Under the pieces are notes generated by a model. It was not told the origin of the DNA. It saw only the letters and a list, made by a program, of their open reading frames with translations, and made no database searches. The translations under genes were made by a program, and so were the position numbers. A stretch of 64,000 nucleotides of DNA from Puffinus mauretanicus (Eukaryota > Chordata > Aves > Procellariiformes > Procellariidae). The stretch lies in the NCBI GenBank assembly GCA_023333565.1, contig JAJKFH010002114.1, positions 298,555 to 362,554 on the forward strand, read 5' to 3'. Positions 14,001-25,300 of this stretch are shown here, one piece after another; positions within the stretch are counted from its first letter, which is position 1; every line of letters starts with the position of its first letter.

Positions 14001-16397
14001 TGAGAGCTAGGCAAAAGTTTGCAGTCTTTCTTTCGGAGGGAGGAAGAAAGTCCTTGTGCAAAGCACCCAGCATGAAAGGGCTTTTTCTTTTTTTCCAGAT
14101 AACAGACAGCACACTAATCCAGCTTTCCATACACTGTCCACGGCTTCAGGTTCTGGTGAGTATTATAAGTGAGACTTTCAGCATTTTCTTTCTATAAACA
14201 AAGGGATTTTAAGCACTACCCGTGGGGATTTGTCTCTTTGACTTCATAGACATGTTGCGAAGGCTTGGAAGAATTCAGCTAGAAACTTGACCCCGAAGAA
14301 CCTATTGTCCCTCCCCTACTGCTAGCATTAATCCTACGCCAAGCACCCAGAGCTGATAGGACACTGGATTCTCCTGGTACCAGCCTCTGGCTGTCCTCAG
14401 CAAGCCTAGCAGAATCTGTCTGCAAACCGGCTGTCAGTCCGTCTGTAGGGGAGGAGACTGCAGCCCCTCGCATCTTAGTATGGAGCTGGAAAGCTTGCTG
14501 GCTTTGGAAAGCAAAGTTCCTCGTGGTCTAAATTTCTGGGAATTTAGGCGGTCTCCTCTGCGTCGCTGTGTGTACTGCTCCATTGTCGTCATGAGAAAAC
14601 CTGTCCTGGGAGGTGGGGGGATGCAGTCGGTGGGTTCTCCTGTGCAGCCATTCCTTCTGCACGCTGTGTCCCTCAGCAAAGCAACAGGCTGATGCTATGT
14701 CCTAGCTCAAGCCCTGTTTCCTCCTCGAGAACTTTTAAGATGCAACCCCCCCAAAAAAAAGTAGATGACATTGTATTTCTGCTGGTTCCTGGACCCAGTG
14801 ACAGGGTCCTTTCCATGATGTGTAAGGCCACAGATTTTACAAAGGTGGGTTCTTCGATAGCAGAGGCATTTATTCTGTTTCTGTGCCGTCTTGTCTCCTG
14901 GCCCTGTGGATCTCATCCTTCAGCAGCTGCCTTTCCCATTCCACTTCAGCTGTGAGTTTTGCCCTTGCAGGCGCGTTAGTCGTTGGAGGCCCGCGGAGCC
15001 CAGTGCCTGGAGTCTGAAACTCAGCAGTGGCTCCAGCGCAAGGAGAGACTACAGACCCGTCCAAAACACCAGTGTGGCAAACCAGCCCAATCTTAGGAAA
15101 CATGGGCCATCTTCTCCCTTGTCCCACAGTGCTCCCCGGCAGGGTGTTGGCTTCTGCTTGCCGATGGCAGAGGCTGCTAACTTGCTCTGTTTGGATGCAG
15201 AGTTTGTCCCACTGTGAGCTGATCACGGACGACGGGATTCGTCACTTGGGAAACGGCGCCTGCGCACACGACCGCTTGGAGGTGATCGAGCTGGACAACT
15301 GCCCTTTGATCACGGATGCCTCCCTGGAGCACCTGAAAAGCTGCCACAGCTTGGAGAGGATAGAACTGTACGACTGTCAGCAAATCACGCGGGCAGGGAT
15401 CAAGAGACTCAGGGTAAAAGAAAAAAATTAAAACACTGCTAAGGCTGTGACTTTAACACTTTATCCCGTGAGGAGGGAGGGAGGGCTGAGGCTTCAGATT
15501 CCTCATGATCTGGTGCTTATTCTTAAAAGTATTGTGAGAACCATAAGCTATGAAATTAATAGCTGTCTTGTACTTAGAAGAGTGAACGCTAGCTGGTAGG
15601 GAAGAGATATAATTGCTGTGGCCGCTGAATAGTAGCAGAAAGGAACAGAGGAGACCCAGCGTGCAAGTGCTCATTTTACAGGCGTTCATACGTGACAGTG
15701 CTCTTCTAAACGGGACCAAGAGTTGGTGCCACAGCAGATGTGTAGCATGGCACCTCCTCTTGACTACTTTATACGCTCAGTGTAGATTGTAGTGCACTTT
15801 ATACTTCCCATATAAATAACTCAAGCTAATCCTGTAATAGAGTCAGTCTGCTGTAGGGGATGCTGTCCTTGTGAGTGGGACAGAGCCAGGGCTGCTCGGT
15901 CACCCGCTGCCGGTCATCTAAGGCACTCTGTGTCCCAGTGGTTCCCTCCTGAGTCTCCTTCTCCATCTGTAAAAGAGGAGTAATGATAATATTTTATTTG
16001 CAAAGAGAACACGGATCCATACAGTTAGATGTTGTTCTGTTCCCCGTGGCTACCACAGGATTAATGGGGAGGAAAGCGCGTAATTTTTTCTTACTCCCCG
16101 TAACTCTGTTTTCCGTTGCTAATCCACAGTCTGTGGGGAAATCATGCTGGTGAACTGGAAGAGTTCGACTCTAGTTTTTATGCGTGTGTTAGTTTGTAGT
16201 CTGAAGACAAGTAAGCCAGGCCTATTTCAACTTTGACTCTTGCGCTGCCGCTACCCTTGTCACTTCACACGTTGTGTTTGTCTTTTCAGACCCATTTACC
16301 CAATATCAAAGTCCATGCCTACTTCGCGCCTGTGACTCCACCTCCTTCGGTCGGGGGCAGCAGACAACGCTTCTGCAGATGTTGCATCATCCTATGA
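2087..16397 (+). CDS. FBXL20: FBXL20, F-box and leucine-rich repeat protein 20 (5' part missing)
   Basis: Substrate receptor of an SCF (SKP1-CUL1-F-box) ubiquitin ligase, best known for turnover of the synaptic protein RIM1. Twelve coding exons are visible: 2087-2161, 4590-4684, 5093-5161, 5353-5448, 6742-6868, 8868-8942, 10655-10785, 12222-12282, 12823-12867, 14099-14155, 15201-15413, 16290-16397. All have AG/GT borders and compatible phases, and together encode 383 codons. That corresponds to residues 54-436 of the 436-residue human protein as I recall it. The translation starts at AWNVLALDGSNWQ, just after the F-box, and runs through about 11 cysteine-containing leucine-rich repeats (for example CSQLTDVGFTTLA and CPLITDASLEHL). 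It ends RFCRCCIIL, a C-terminal CaaX-type prenylation motif. FBXL2 is the close paralogue, but the exon-by-exon match favours FBXL20, and so does the STAC2/RPL19/CACNB1 neighbourhood. No frameshifts seen. Confidence 0.97.
11910..12042 (+). mobile_element. Old CR1 LINE 3' end fragment
   Basis: The stretch reads gaggttgtggagt...gcaatgaaggtttttaagagc...gcggactggatgacc...gagttccctttta, which follows the 3' UTR of ancient CR1 retrotransposons of birds and other reptiles. It is 5'-truncated, as is usual for CR1, and diverged. It sits in the FBXL20 intron upstream of the exon at 12222. The CR1 subfamily cannot be assigned by eye. Confidence 0.7.
15895..16010 (+). repeat. MIR-like SINE remnant in FBXL20 intron
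   Basis: The segment contains gtctccttctccatctgtaa followed by a purine-rich run and taatgataatatttta. This is the recognisable core-to-tail part of MIR-type SINEs (cctcagtttcctcatctgta...). It is short and diverged. The identification is by recall of the MIR consensus, not by alignment. Confidence 0.5.
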
Positions 16398-19300
16398 CAC
16401 TGGAAGTGGTCATCCTTGCAAACTGAGTATTTAATTACACTTGTAGAATTACGGCGGACACCAGTATCTTCAAGGAAAGCGATACCAGTGTCATTTGCAA
16501 GGGCCAGTGAGCAGGGCTGTGGTGCCAGGCCCCTGTAGCCACCCATACACATGCATATACACACCCCACCTGTTCCAGCAAACTGATGAACTCTGCAGTA
16601 CGGGAGCTGGAGCTGTGTTGGCGTTTTCTGTAGGTGGATTGGTATAATTCTGAACCATTCCTACTGGGCATGCTCAGATGAAATCATTGCGGTAAGGAGG
16701 GGAGGTTTTTGCGAACCCAGAATGACTGTTGCTGCTGTTGAGGTTGGAATAGTAACTGAAATCCTTTGAAATGGGGAGAGGGGGAGAGGAAAGGAACATG
16801 CTTTAACCCTGCATCCATTGTCCAGAAGAAAAAAAAGAAAACAAGCCTGAAAATCCCAACAAGTTTTGTGTCCATTTTTCAGTGAGGGAATGAAACAGCA
16901 GCTGTTGTGAGACATGATTTACTTGTGCTTCTCTGCTTCCCGGTCCCTGCTGACCACCCTGAGCATGCTCACATTGAAGGTTCATCTGTTTCTTCTGTGT
17001 TCTGTAGCATCCAGCTCAGAGGCTTCCTAGGTTGTTGTGATATAGCTTGAAATCTGTAATGTCAGGCTCAGTTTTTTCACCCTCCCTACATCCTGCTTTT
17101 TTTACAGATTTCTAATTCAGTAATCTTTTGAGATTTGCCAAACAAAAGTTATGAATCAATAATTTAAATGTAAAAAAAGGTACTTTTTACCATTAGAAGC
17201 CTGAGCCTGTAATGATCTGTTTGGAAGATTTTTAAATGGCAAGTGAGCTGCGCTACAGGCTAGGCTCTTGTAGGCTTCTTGGCCTCTTTTTATCAGCGAT
17301 TGGGTGTCCAAATTTGTTTTGCATTTCAGGTTTTATCCCAGTGACAAGAATATAACCCTCGATATAGGGAAAAAGTTACAGTCTCTGTTCCAGTGACTGT
17401 AAGTTCCCTACTCCTGCTGTCCTTTCCCTCCAACCCTTCATCCTGCCCCCAAGGAAAAGCAAAGTAGAATCTTTTTGCTTGTTGCCCTGATCAAGAAATA
17501 ATAACTCGCTAATGGAAGCGGGAGGAACAGCAGGCCTGAAAACACGCCCTTGATTATTGTCACGTTGTTGTACACTGAGGTGCGAGCGCTGGGTGATTTT
17601 GCTGACTTTTGCGTCTTCCGCAGGTAAGTGTCTTGCCCTGGAGAAGGAACCATCTGAATGAAATGGGGGTTTGCCATGTGCCAGTCCTTCCCAGCTGTCA
17701 GGGTGTCTTCATAGCACCTGGGTTTGAGGCATTTCAGGCAGGATCAGCCCAGGTGCTTCAGAGAAGTGTAGACAGCCTGGGCCAGCTCTGCGAACTCCCG
17801 GTTCCTTGATGCTGGCAGTTCCAGATGCCCAGTATGAAACATGTGAACAGATGGGCAGACGCCAAGGGTTTAATGGGGCAGAACTTGGTCAAACTCTAAC
17901 AGGTTTGTGGAAGACGAGCTGACGTGTAAGTAATTGCGCTCTTCCTGCTGTCTGCACCCCGGGATGGAAGGGAGCGCACGTGTTATGGATGGTTCCCAGC
18001 TGACTGAGACGGAGAGGAGCAAGTCTGTTATCATCCTAGCTGCTAGCAGCCAAGGAAGTGGTGCTTCACCTTTATGCTGAAGAATCTTACGATGGGGAAG
18101 AGCGGGGTGCAGCACGAGGAACGGCTATTTTAGGGTCCCAGGGGCTTTTTTTTTCACTGTGGGTTTGCTTTGAGGACAGCGTGTTGCTTCCCAACCCTCT
18201 GATAGCTATTCAGGCAGTCAGAAGGGTCACTTGGTACCACCGAAGCTGTGTCCCCTTCATCTACAACTGAAATTTTCCCAACCCATCTGTATATGCTTAA
18301 CAAAGTCTTGCAGTTGCATAGTCTGCTGGGAGGAAATCCAGTATGCTCTGTTTAAAAGGATACTGTCAATTCCTTTCCTGTAGATTGCTTTTAATCAGTT
18401 ATATTTATTCAAATCCTCTTTAGCGCTGTGGATTCTCTCTCTCCTCAACGAGCATGTTCCTATACTTCATTTGCAGAACTCCTTTCTCTGATTTTCAGGG
18501 TGGCAGAAGATAATGGTGCTTCCCATGGTAACAGACTGACTCCGAAGGGGCGGGTGTGCCTGGGGCAGCACCCAGCAATCACAGTATTTGCACAACTCTG
18601 GGAAGAACACTTGGTTTAGTTTGTACTGTGGCAGGGGAGAGCTAAAATGGATTTGCAAGCCAGGGTCTAGTTGGCTGACTGATTTCTTTGTAACAGAGCA
18701 GAGTTTTCAAGGGAAAACTCAAGAATACAGAACCCAAAGCATTTTTTTTTTTTTTTCAAACAGGGTGACAGCGTTAAGGTAGCTCAAACTACTTGACAGT
18801 GTCCTTTTAAGTCAATTATCCGTCTTCAAATGGACTCTTCCTTATGTTTGTATTTATAAATACCAATAAACACCATTTTCCAAGCCGTGTCTTACTAGAG
18901 GAATACCTTTGTAGAGAAAAAAACCCTCCTGCACGTGGCAGGGTACCGGACATGGGCTGTGTTTGGGAACGCTGTTTCTGCTCTGCAGAGGGTGACTAGC
19001 TGAGCTGGAGGAGTGCTAGGTGCTGGGTCAGGCGCTGGCCCTGGGTTTGAGCTGGTGGCTGCAGAAGGCTTCAAGCACTGAGATTCAGGGCCCATCATTT
19101 AGAGGAATGGCTTTGTACTGTCGTTTTGAGGGGTAAGTGATGCAAAATGGTGGCTCTGCTGAAAGGTTCAGTGAGGAACAAGCCCTGACCGAAAATCAAA
19201 TCGATTTGCAAGCTCCCTGCTTGTGCCAAATGCATCTTTTCCAGCCTCTGCACTAGACTGGCTGGACAAGGCAGATCAGGTCCTTGATTTGAGACCGTGA

Positions 19301-21270
19301 CTGTTCTCTGGACATTGGCCCTTCCCTTGCCCTCCCTTGGGAACCCGCGTGCACCCCAGAACCCCCTGTGGAAGTTGTGTCCCACGGTCGTAGAGCGGAG
19401 GCTGGACCGCGTGGTACCACCTCGAAAAGTGTTTTGCTGTAACGGCCTTTCGGCACCTTACCCGGCCAGGTCGCGCAGCCCCGTGAGTGCCCTGGCCTCG
19501 ACCTGCGCTTGGACCTCACGAGCAGAGGGGTGGAGAGGCGAAGGGACCTCCCTAGCGAAATAGCCCGAGACCTTCTGGACTAGTGCTGTTGAGATCCTCC
19601 CGGGAGGTGTTGTGAGGAGATCTAATGCAACCAAAAATTAGGCTTTTCTGGTCTTTTGAGACACACAGCAGCACTTTTTATCCCAATTCTGTGACCGTTC
19701 CAGACGAGGATGAGAATGTGGCAAGTGTAACATGCTGTCACAATGGTTATTTAAAACAAAAACTTTAACAAATTCCTATTTTCTAAACATCATTGTAATT
19801 TCTTTTTTTTTTTTAATTTTACTCTGAATGTGTTATTCATGGCTGGCCCATGGTGTCATGGTTTTGGGGTTGGTTTTTTTTTGGGGGACGGGAGATCAGT
19901 ATGACAAGGTTCTTCGCTACAGTGTCCCGTGGTGGGGGTTGTGCCCCGAGAATGAGGTTTAAAATATCTTGTCCTCTTCTGATGAAGGATTGCGTGGTTG
20001 GGGGGGTTGTGGGTTTTTTGGTTTTTTGTTTGTTTGGGTTTTTTTTCCTGTTTTGCTTTGTTTTCTGGCATCCAAGCAAGCTGTGCGAGGTCTCTCTTCT
20101 CTCCGCACTGAAGCCTGGCAGGGGCACCCAGCTCCACTCACCGCTGCCGAGGTCCCCGTGCTGCAGCTTAGGGAGTTGCATGGGGCCAAAAAACAGATGG
20201 GGGGGGGGGGGAGAAGCCACTTTCCTCTTTCATTCAAAGCTTCGGTCCGTGCTCAGGCAGCCTCTGCCGTCCCTGCCCGGCCCCTCGCCCCCCCTTGGAT
20301 TGCACCCCAGGGACCGCTCCTGGGTGGCTGCCGAGTGCTCGGCAGCCCCGGCGGCTGCTGTCACCAGGGCCCCGGTACAGAGGGGACATCTCGGCACAGG
20401 GTCCCGTCACCGGGGACACCTCGTCTGGCCCCCGCTCCCCCGGCGCTGCCCTGCAGCTCCGGCTGTCGCGGTGAGTCGGGCGGCTCGGCAGAGCCGGGCT
20501 GCGCTGCCCCTGCCGCAGCCGGCGGTGCGTGCGCTCCGGGCCGGCCGCTGGCCCCTCGCTTGCACCGGGGTTTGGAGATTGGGGGTTTTTAGGAGAGGAG
20601 GAAATCCATCCCCTGCTCTCACCCGCCGGTGGGGGTCGGCCAGGCTGTGCCAGCCCCTGCCCTGCCCCGGGAGGGCACGCAGGCTGCGGGGGGGGCCGTG
20701 GAAATGCCACCCTCTGCCAGCAACCCCGCACGCCCCAGCACCCTGCCTTTTGCCGGGGCTCTTCGTGCTGCAGCCGCAAACCTTCCTCCAGCCCGAAGGT
20801 GCCTGGGAGCTCGCCTTGGTTCTCCCCCTGGCCACAGGCCCCAGCTGTTATCTCAGTGTCTGCTAAAACGGGGTTATTCCCCCTCCTCTATGCAACCCCC
20901 AGTGTTCGGTGTTCTCGTCCTCCAGCTCCTTTCCCATCTCGCTGCTTGGCCCAGCCGGTGCAGGACCCGTGGGTCGGCGCGGGGGCTGCTGTGCCCACGG
21001 ACCCCCATGCTGGGGGGTAGGGCTGGCCACCTCGGTGTTTTTAACGTATTTTTAAACTCGGGTGGGCTCACGATGTCTGTTCAGTCTGATGTACTGGACA
21101 CACGAGCTGGAACCTTGTCATATGCTCCCTTGATTATATATATATATTATAGAGAGAGCTGTAAAATATTATTTTAATGATATTGTAATCTGTGCTTTCC
21201 TTGACACTGTGTGGATATAATAATGCCATTAACTAAAAGTAAATATATATATATATATGTAGCTAAGTTG
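16398..21270 (+). other. FBXL20: Probable FBXL20 3' UTR and downstream flank
   Basis: No coding exon was found between the FBXL20 stop codon and the 3' end of the convergent CP2-like gene. The human FBXL20 3' UTR is several kilobases long, and this interval is probably its counterpart. Candidate poly(A) signals include AATAAA at 18865-18870. The last AT-rich block, with (AT)n tracts at about 21137-21150 and 21243-21258, is the likeliest distal end. From about 19980 the sequence turns G/T-rich and then GC-rich, including a G13 run near 20200. The open frame at 19850-20866 is GC-driven and resembles no protein. Confidence 0.5.
18865..18870 (+). terminator. FBXL20: Candidate poly(A) signal AATAAA, FBXL20
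   Basis: Canonical hexamer about 2.5 kb past the FBXL20 stop, in an AT-rich context. It may mark a proximal 3' UTR end. Use is not shown by sequence alone. Confidence 0.4.
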
Positions 21271-22098
21271 TCCCTCGTCTGTGCGAACGCTGTACGCGAT
21301 CTGCAGGCGGGCAGCGAGGGTCCGGCAGCGGAGGGGACGGTCGGGAAAGGCCTCGTGGGACCGAGCTCCGGCTCCCCTCGGCAGTGAGTGTTTTGGGGAG
21401 GGTTGTGGGTGTTCCCTTCTCCCCACCCTGGGTCCAGCAGTGGGTCCACGGGCCCCTGGCTGTCTCTGCCGTCCCCTCTCTCCGTGTTTGCCAACACCCT
21501 AATCTCGGACCCGGTCTGGGGGATGTCCCAGTACCCTCCCTGCTTCTCGCCCACGTCCTCCGGCTCCTCTCGGTCCCCATCCCTCCTCTCTGGGCAAACC
21601 TGCCGCCGGCTTGTTTATCCCAAACCCGTCCTTTGCCCTCTGAGTCGTTTCCTCCCAAAGGCGTCCCCCGTCTCGCTTCACCACCCGGCCCTGCCCTCCG
21701 TGCCAGCAGCGGCCGCACCGGACGGTGCTTGGGGGAAGGACTCAGTGTTAAAAATAACCCGTTCCCCGAGCCATAAATGCAGAAATGAGGCTTTACTGGG
21801 TTTTGCCAGCTGGGGCTGCCCGGGCTCTGTGCCTCGGCCAGCTCCGTCCCTGCGGGGTGGGACAGGACCTGCTCTGCCCGGGCTCCCTCCGCACTGACCC
21901 AAGGGCTGCCGGGGGCTCCCCGGGGAAGAGGGGCTGTCCCCGTGCCTGGCCCCGCTCCCCAACCTGGCCCAGGGGCTCCTCGAGGCCACGGGGCTGCTCC
22001 CACCCCGCAGCGGGTGCAGGACCCCTGGGGACCCCTCACCCAAACCCCAGCGGGCGCCGCAGGGACGAGGCCGTGCTTGGGGCTGGCTCTCTCCGTCC

Positions 22099-22104
22099 TT
22101 TAAT
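22099..22104 (-). terminator. Poly(A) signal ATTAAA of CP2-like gene
   Basis: The minus strand reads ATTAAA about 290 bases past the TAG at 22390. This gives a short 3' UTR. It lies about 0.8 kb from the presumed FBXL20 3' end, so the two genes converge. Confidence 0.6.
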
Positions 22105-22389
22105 ACGAAACAGGGACGAGGCGAAGGCGACACGGTGGGTGCAGGGATGCAGCCGCCATCAGCACAGGGAGAAAGGGACAGCAGCGACTGGGCCGGGACC
22201 CCTTCCTCTCACCCCTCTGCAGGAGGGGTCTGTCGAGCCCGGCAGGCACAGAGGGAGGGCGAACGGCGCTTGCAGGGTGGGCTCTTGGGGACGGTGCCAG
22301 CCTCGGGCTCCTCTCTCCATCCCCGCACAGCTCGCTCCGGCACCGGCAGATCTCCCTTCCCAGGGATGATGCAGCTCCGGGGCCGGGTC

Positions 22390-25300
22390 CTACCGCAGCA
22401 CCAGGCGATACCCCTCCGGGCCGTGCGCTGCCCAGGGACGCGGCTCAGCCGGGGCCATCGGCCCCTGCCCCACTCTGCCTGCCCGTGGCCACTGCGTTAC
22501 CTTTGCTGACAGCCACCATGAAGCACGTCTCGTCCAGGAGGTTCCTGATCATCTGCGGGGCCGCGGGGTGAGGTGAGGGGGGCCAGGCTGGGGGTGCGTG
22601 TCCCATCCCAGAGCCTGGACCCCCGTCCCGCTGCAGCGAGGGGCACCCACGGGGGCTGAGCCTCGCTGGGAGCAGGTTGGGGACCCTGAGGGGCCGGGAT
22701 GGCTGCAGGGTTCGGCACCGCCCCGGTGTCCCCCCTGGTCCTTACCATGTCACTGACGAGGATGTGGATGCCGGAGGGTCCCTGCCGGGACACCCGCTGG
22801 ATCTGGCCCACGGGCAGCCCCAGCAGCTCGGCCAGCTTCCCGGTCAGCTCGGCCGCCGTCAGCTCCTCCAGGTGCACCTCCTGGTACAGCCCTGGGACGG
22901 GACGAGACGAGGACGGGGAGGGGGCAGTGATTGCAGACCCTCCATCCCCACGCCGCCCCCCGTACCTGAGCATCCATCCTCCGCACCCTCGGCCCCGCCG
23001 GTGGGCTCCCGTGACACGTAGAGGGTCAGCCGGGGACGTGGGCACCTGCGGAGGCAGAGAGGGGTCTGGCGGGGGGCGCAGGATCCGGCCGGGCACCACC
23101 GTCACCGCGGAGGCTCCTGGGGGTCCCCGGAAAGAGGCAGCGCCGTGCCCCGCGGATGTCCGAGCCCACCTGCCCGTCAGCGCGTTGCAGAGGCGGATGC
23201 CGTCGGGGGCTCCGCAGATCTGGATCAGGTCCCTGCGGGAGAGCTTCAGCAGGTCGGCGCCTGCGGACAGGGGGGCTCAGGGGGGGTCACAGCCGCGGGG
23301 GCTGGCTCTGCCCCCAGCCCCAGGTTGCCCGCGGCCTCACCTGCGAAGCTGGCGAAGATGCGGGCGTAGGCGGAGAAGCGGCGCTTGTGCAGCCACTGCT
23401 GCGTCTCCAGGGGGGATGCGCAGGGGCTCAGCGCCTGCCGGCGGCGGGAGCGGAGCCTCAGCCGGGGCATGAACCGAGCGGGCACGTTCTCAGCCCAGCC
23501 GGCCTCTCGTGGGGGGCCATGGGGGGCTATAGGGGAGCACGAGGCTGCACCCATGGCACCCTCACCTCTCCAGGACTCTCCACGGGGCTCTCGGCAGCGC
23601 AGGAGGGCGACCCACACACCCTGCAGGGAAAGGGGCCGGGGCTGAGCAGGGGACCCCAGCATGGGGTGGGGGTCTGGGGGGGTTCCGCTTACCTCTCTGG
23701 GCTCAGCAGCTTGAAGGGGTGAGGAGACGGCAGCCCCGGGGTGCCTGGGGGGCTGTGGGGTGCACCCAGCGCGTCCGGCCATGGGGCGCACTGAGGATGG
23801 AGGGAGGGGGTCAGGGGGTGCAGGGTCCCGGGGGGCACCCCGGCCCACAGGGAAGGGTGCCGGGGCCGGGTCCCACCTCGGCCAGCACGGTGCTCTCGTA
23901 GGCCGGCTGGAATTTCTCCCGCTCCGGCGCCGGCTGCTTCTCCACCTTCTCCCGGTCCGTCTTCTGCTTCCTGTCCGCCCCCTTGGGCTGCGCCGGGGGC
24001 CGTGAGCGCGGCCCCGGGACCACCGCCACGGCGGCCGGCGGGGACCCCGCACCCCTGGGAGCCCAGAGCCCCAGGCACCCAGACCCCTGGGGTGCTCAGA
24101 CCTCCATGCACCCACCCCCCGTGTGCCCACCCCCCATGCATCCAGCCCCCTGGGGTGCTGCAGCGGGTGCTGCCCCTTGCTCAGAGCAGGGTTTGCCAGC
24201 AACGGGGGGCACCGGTCGCCCTGGGGTCACTGGTGCCCCCCCCCCAATACCTTGAACACCTTGACGAGGCAGCTGGCAGAGTGGAGGTGCTCGGGGGGGT
24301 CCCCCTTGCCCCCCACCCCGAAGGTGTCGATCTGGATGCGGAAGGGGACGCCTTTCTCCCCCCCGTTCTTCCGCAGCGTGAACTCGGTGCTGATGCAGTG
24401 AACCTGGCCGGGGACAGAGGGGTTGGGGGTGGCCGCCGTGGCTCCCCCAGCCCCCCCCCAACCCCCCCAGCCCCCCGCAGCCCCTCCAGCCCCCGGCCAG
24501 ACCTGGCTCCCACCTGCACGAAGACGGACGTCCGCCTCGAGGGGTCCCAGAGGAACTCCACCGTGTTGAGGAGCGTGGGGTGGATTTGGGGTTCGAGGAT
24601 GCCGACGGAGACGGGGATGTCTGCGGGAGGGGGGTGAGCACGGCCCCCCGCAGCCCCCCAGCCCCTCCCCAGCCCCCCGCCCGCCACCGGCACTCACCGA
24701 TGTCGAGGATGCGATCGCCCGGGCGGCTCCACCGCCAGCCCTCCAGCTGCTGCTGCTCCGAGTACTGCAGCCGCCGGTCGTGGAAGACCACCCGCACCAC
24801 GCTCTGCGCAGCAGGATCAGGCCCGAGCCACCAGCCACGGCTGCGGGCTGAGCCCACGGCCACGGCCCCTCGCCCCGCGGAAAGACGGGGCTGAGCTGGG
24901 GCTGAGCTGGGGCTGAGCTGGGGCTGGACCAGGGCTGAGCTGGGGCTGAGCTGGGGCTGAGCTGGGGCTGGACCAGGGCTAAGCTGGGGCTGAGCTGGGG
25001 CTGGGCTGGGGCTGGACCAGAACTAAGCTGGGACTGGACCAGGACTAAGCTGGGACTGGACCAGGACTAAGTTGGGGCTGAACTGGGGCTGAGCTGGGGC
25101 TGAGCTGGGGCTAAACTGGGACTGAACTGGGGCTAAACTGGGACTGAACTGGGGCTGAACTGGGACTTCAGGACAGAGCTTTGCCCCAGAGTTTGCCCCG
25201 AGGCTTCACCCCAGGTTTTTGGGGGGGTCCCCACCACCGTCTCACCTTGAGCATCCTCCGTCCCTCCCCGCCGGGGTCCACCCGGGGGTTCCCCATCATG

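Noticed and set aside
19850..20866. 338-codon plus-strand frame near the end of the FBXL20 3' UTR
   Set aside because: It starts in G/T-rich and T-run sequence and continues through GC-rich DNA. No similarity, and it lies in the probable 3' UTR or flank.
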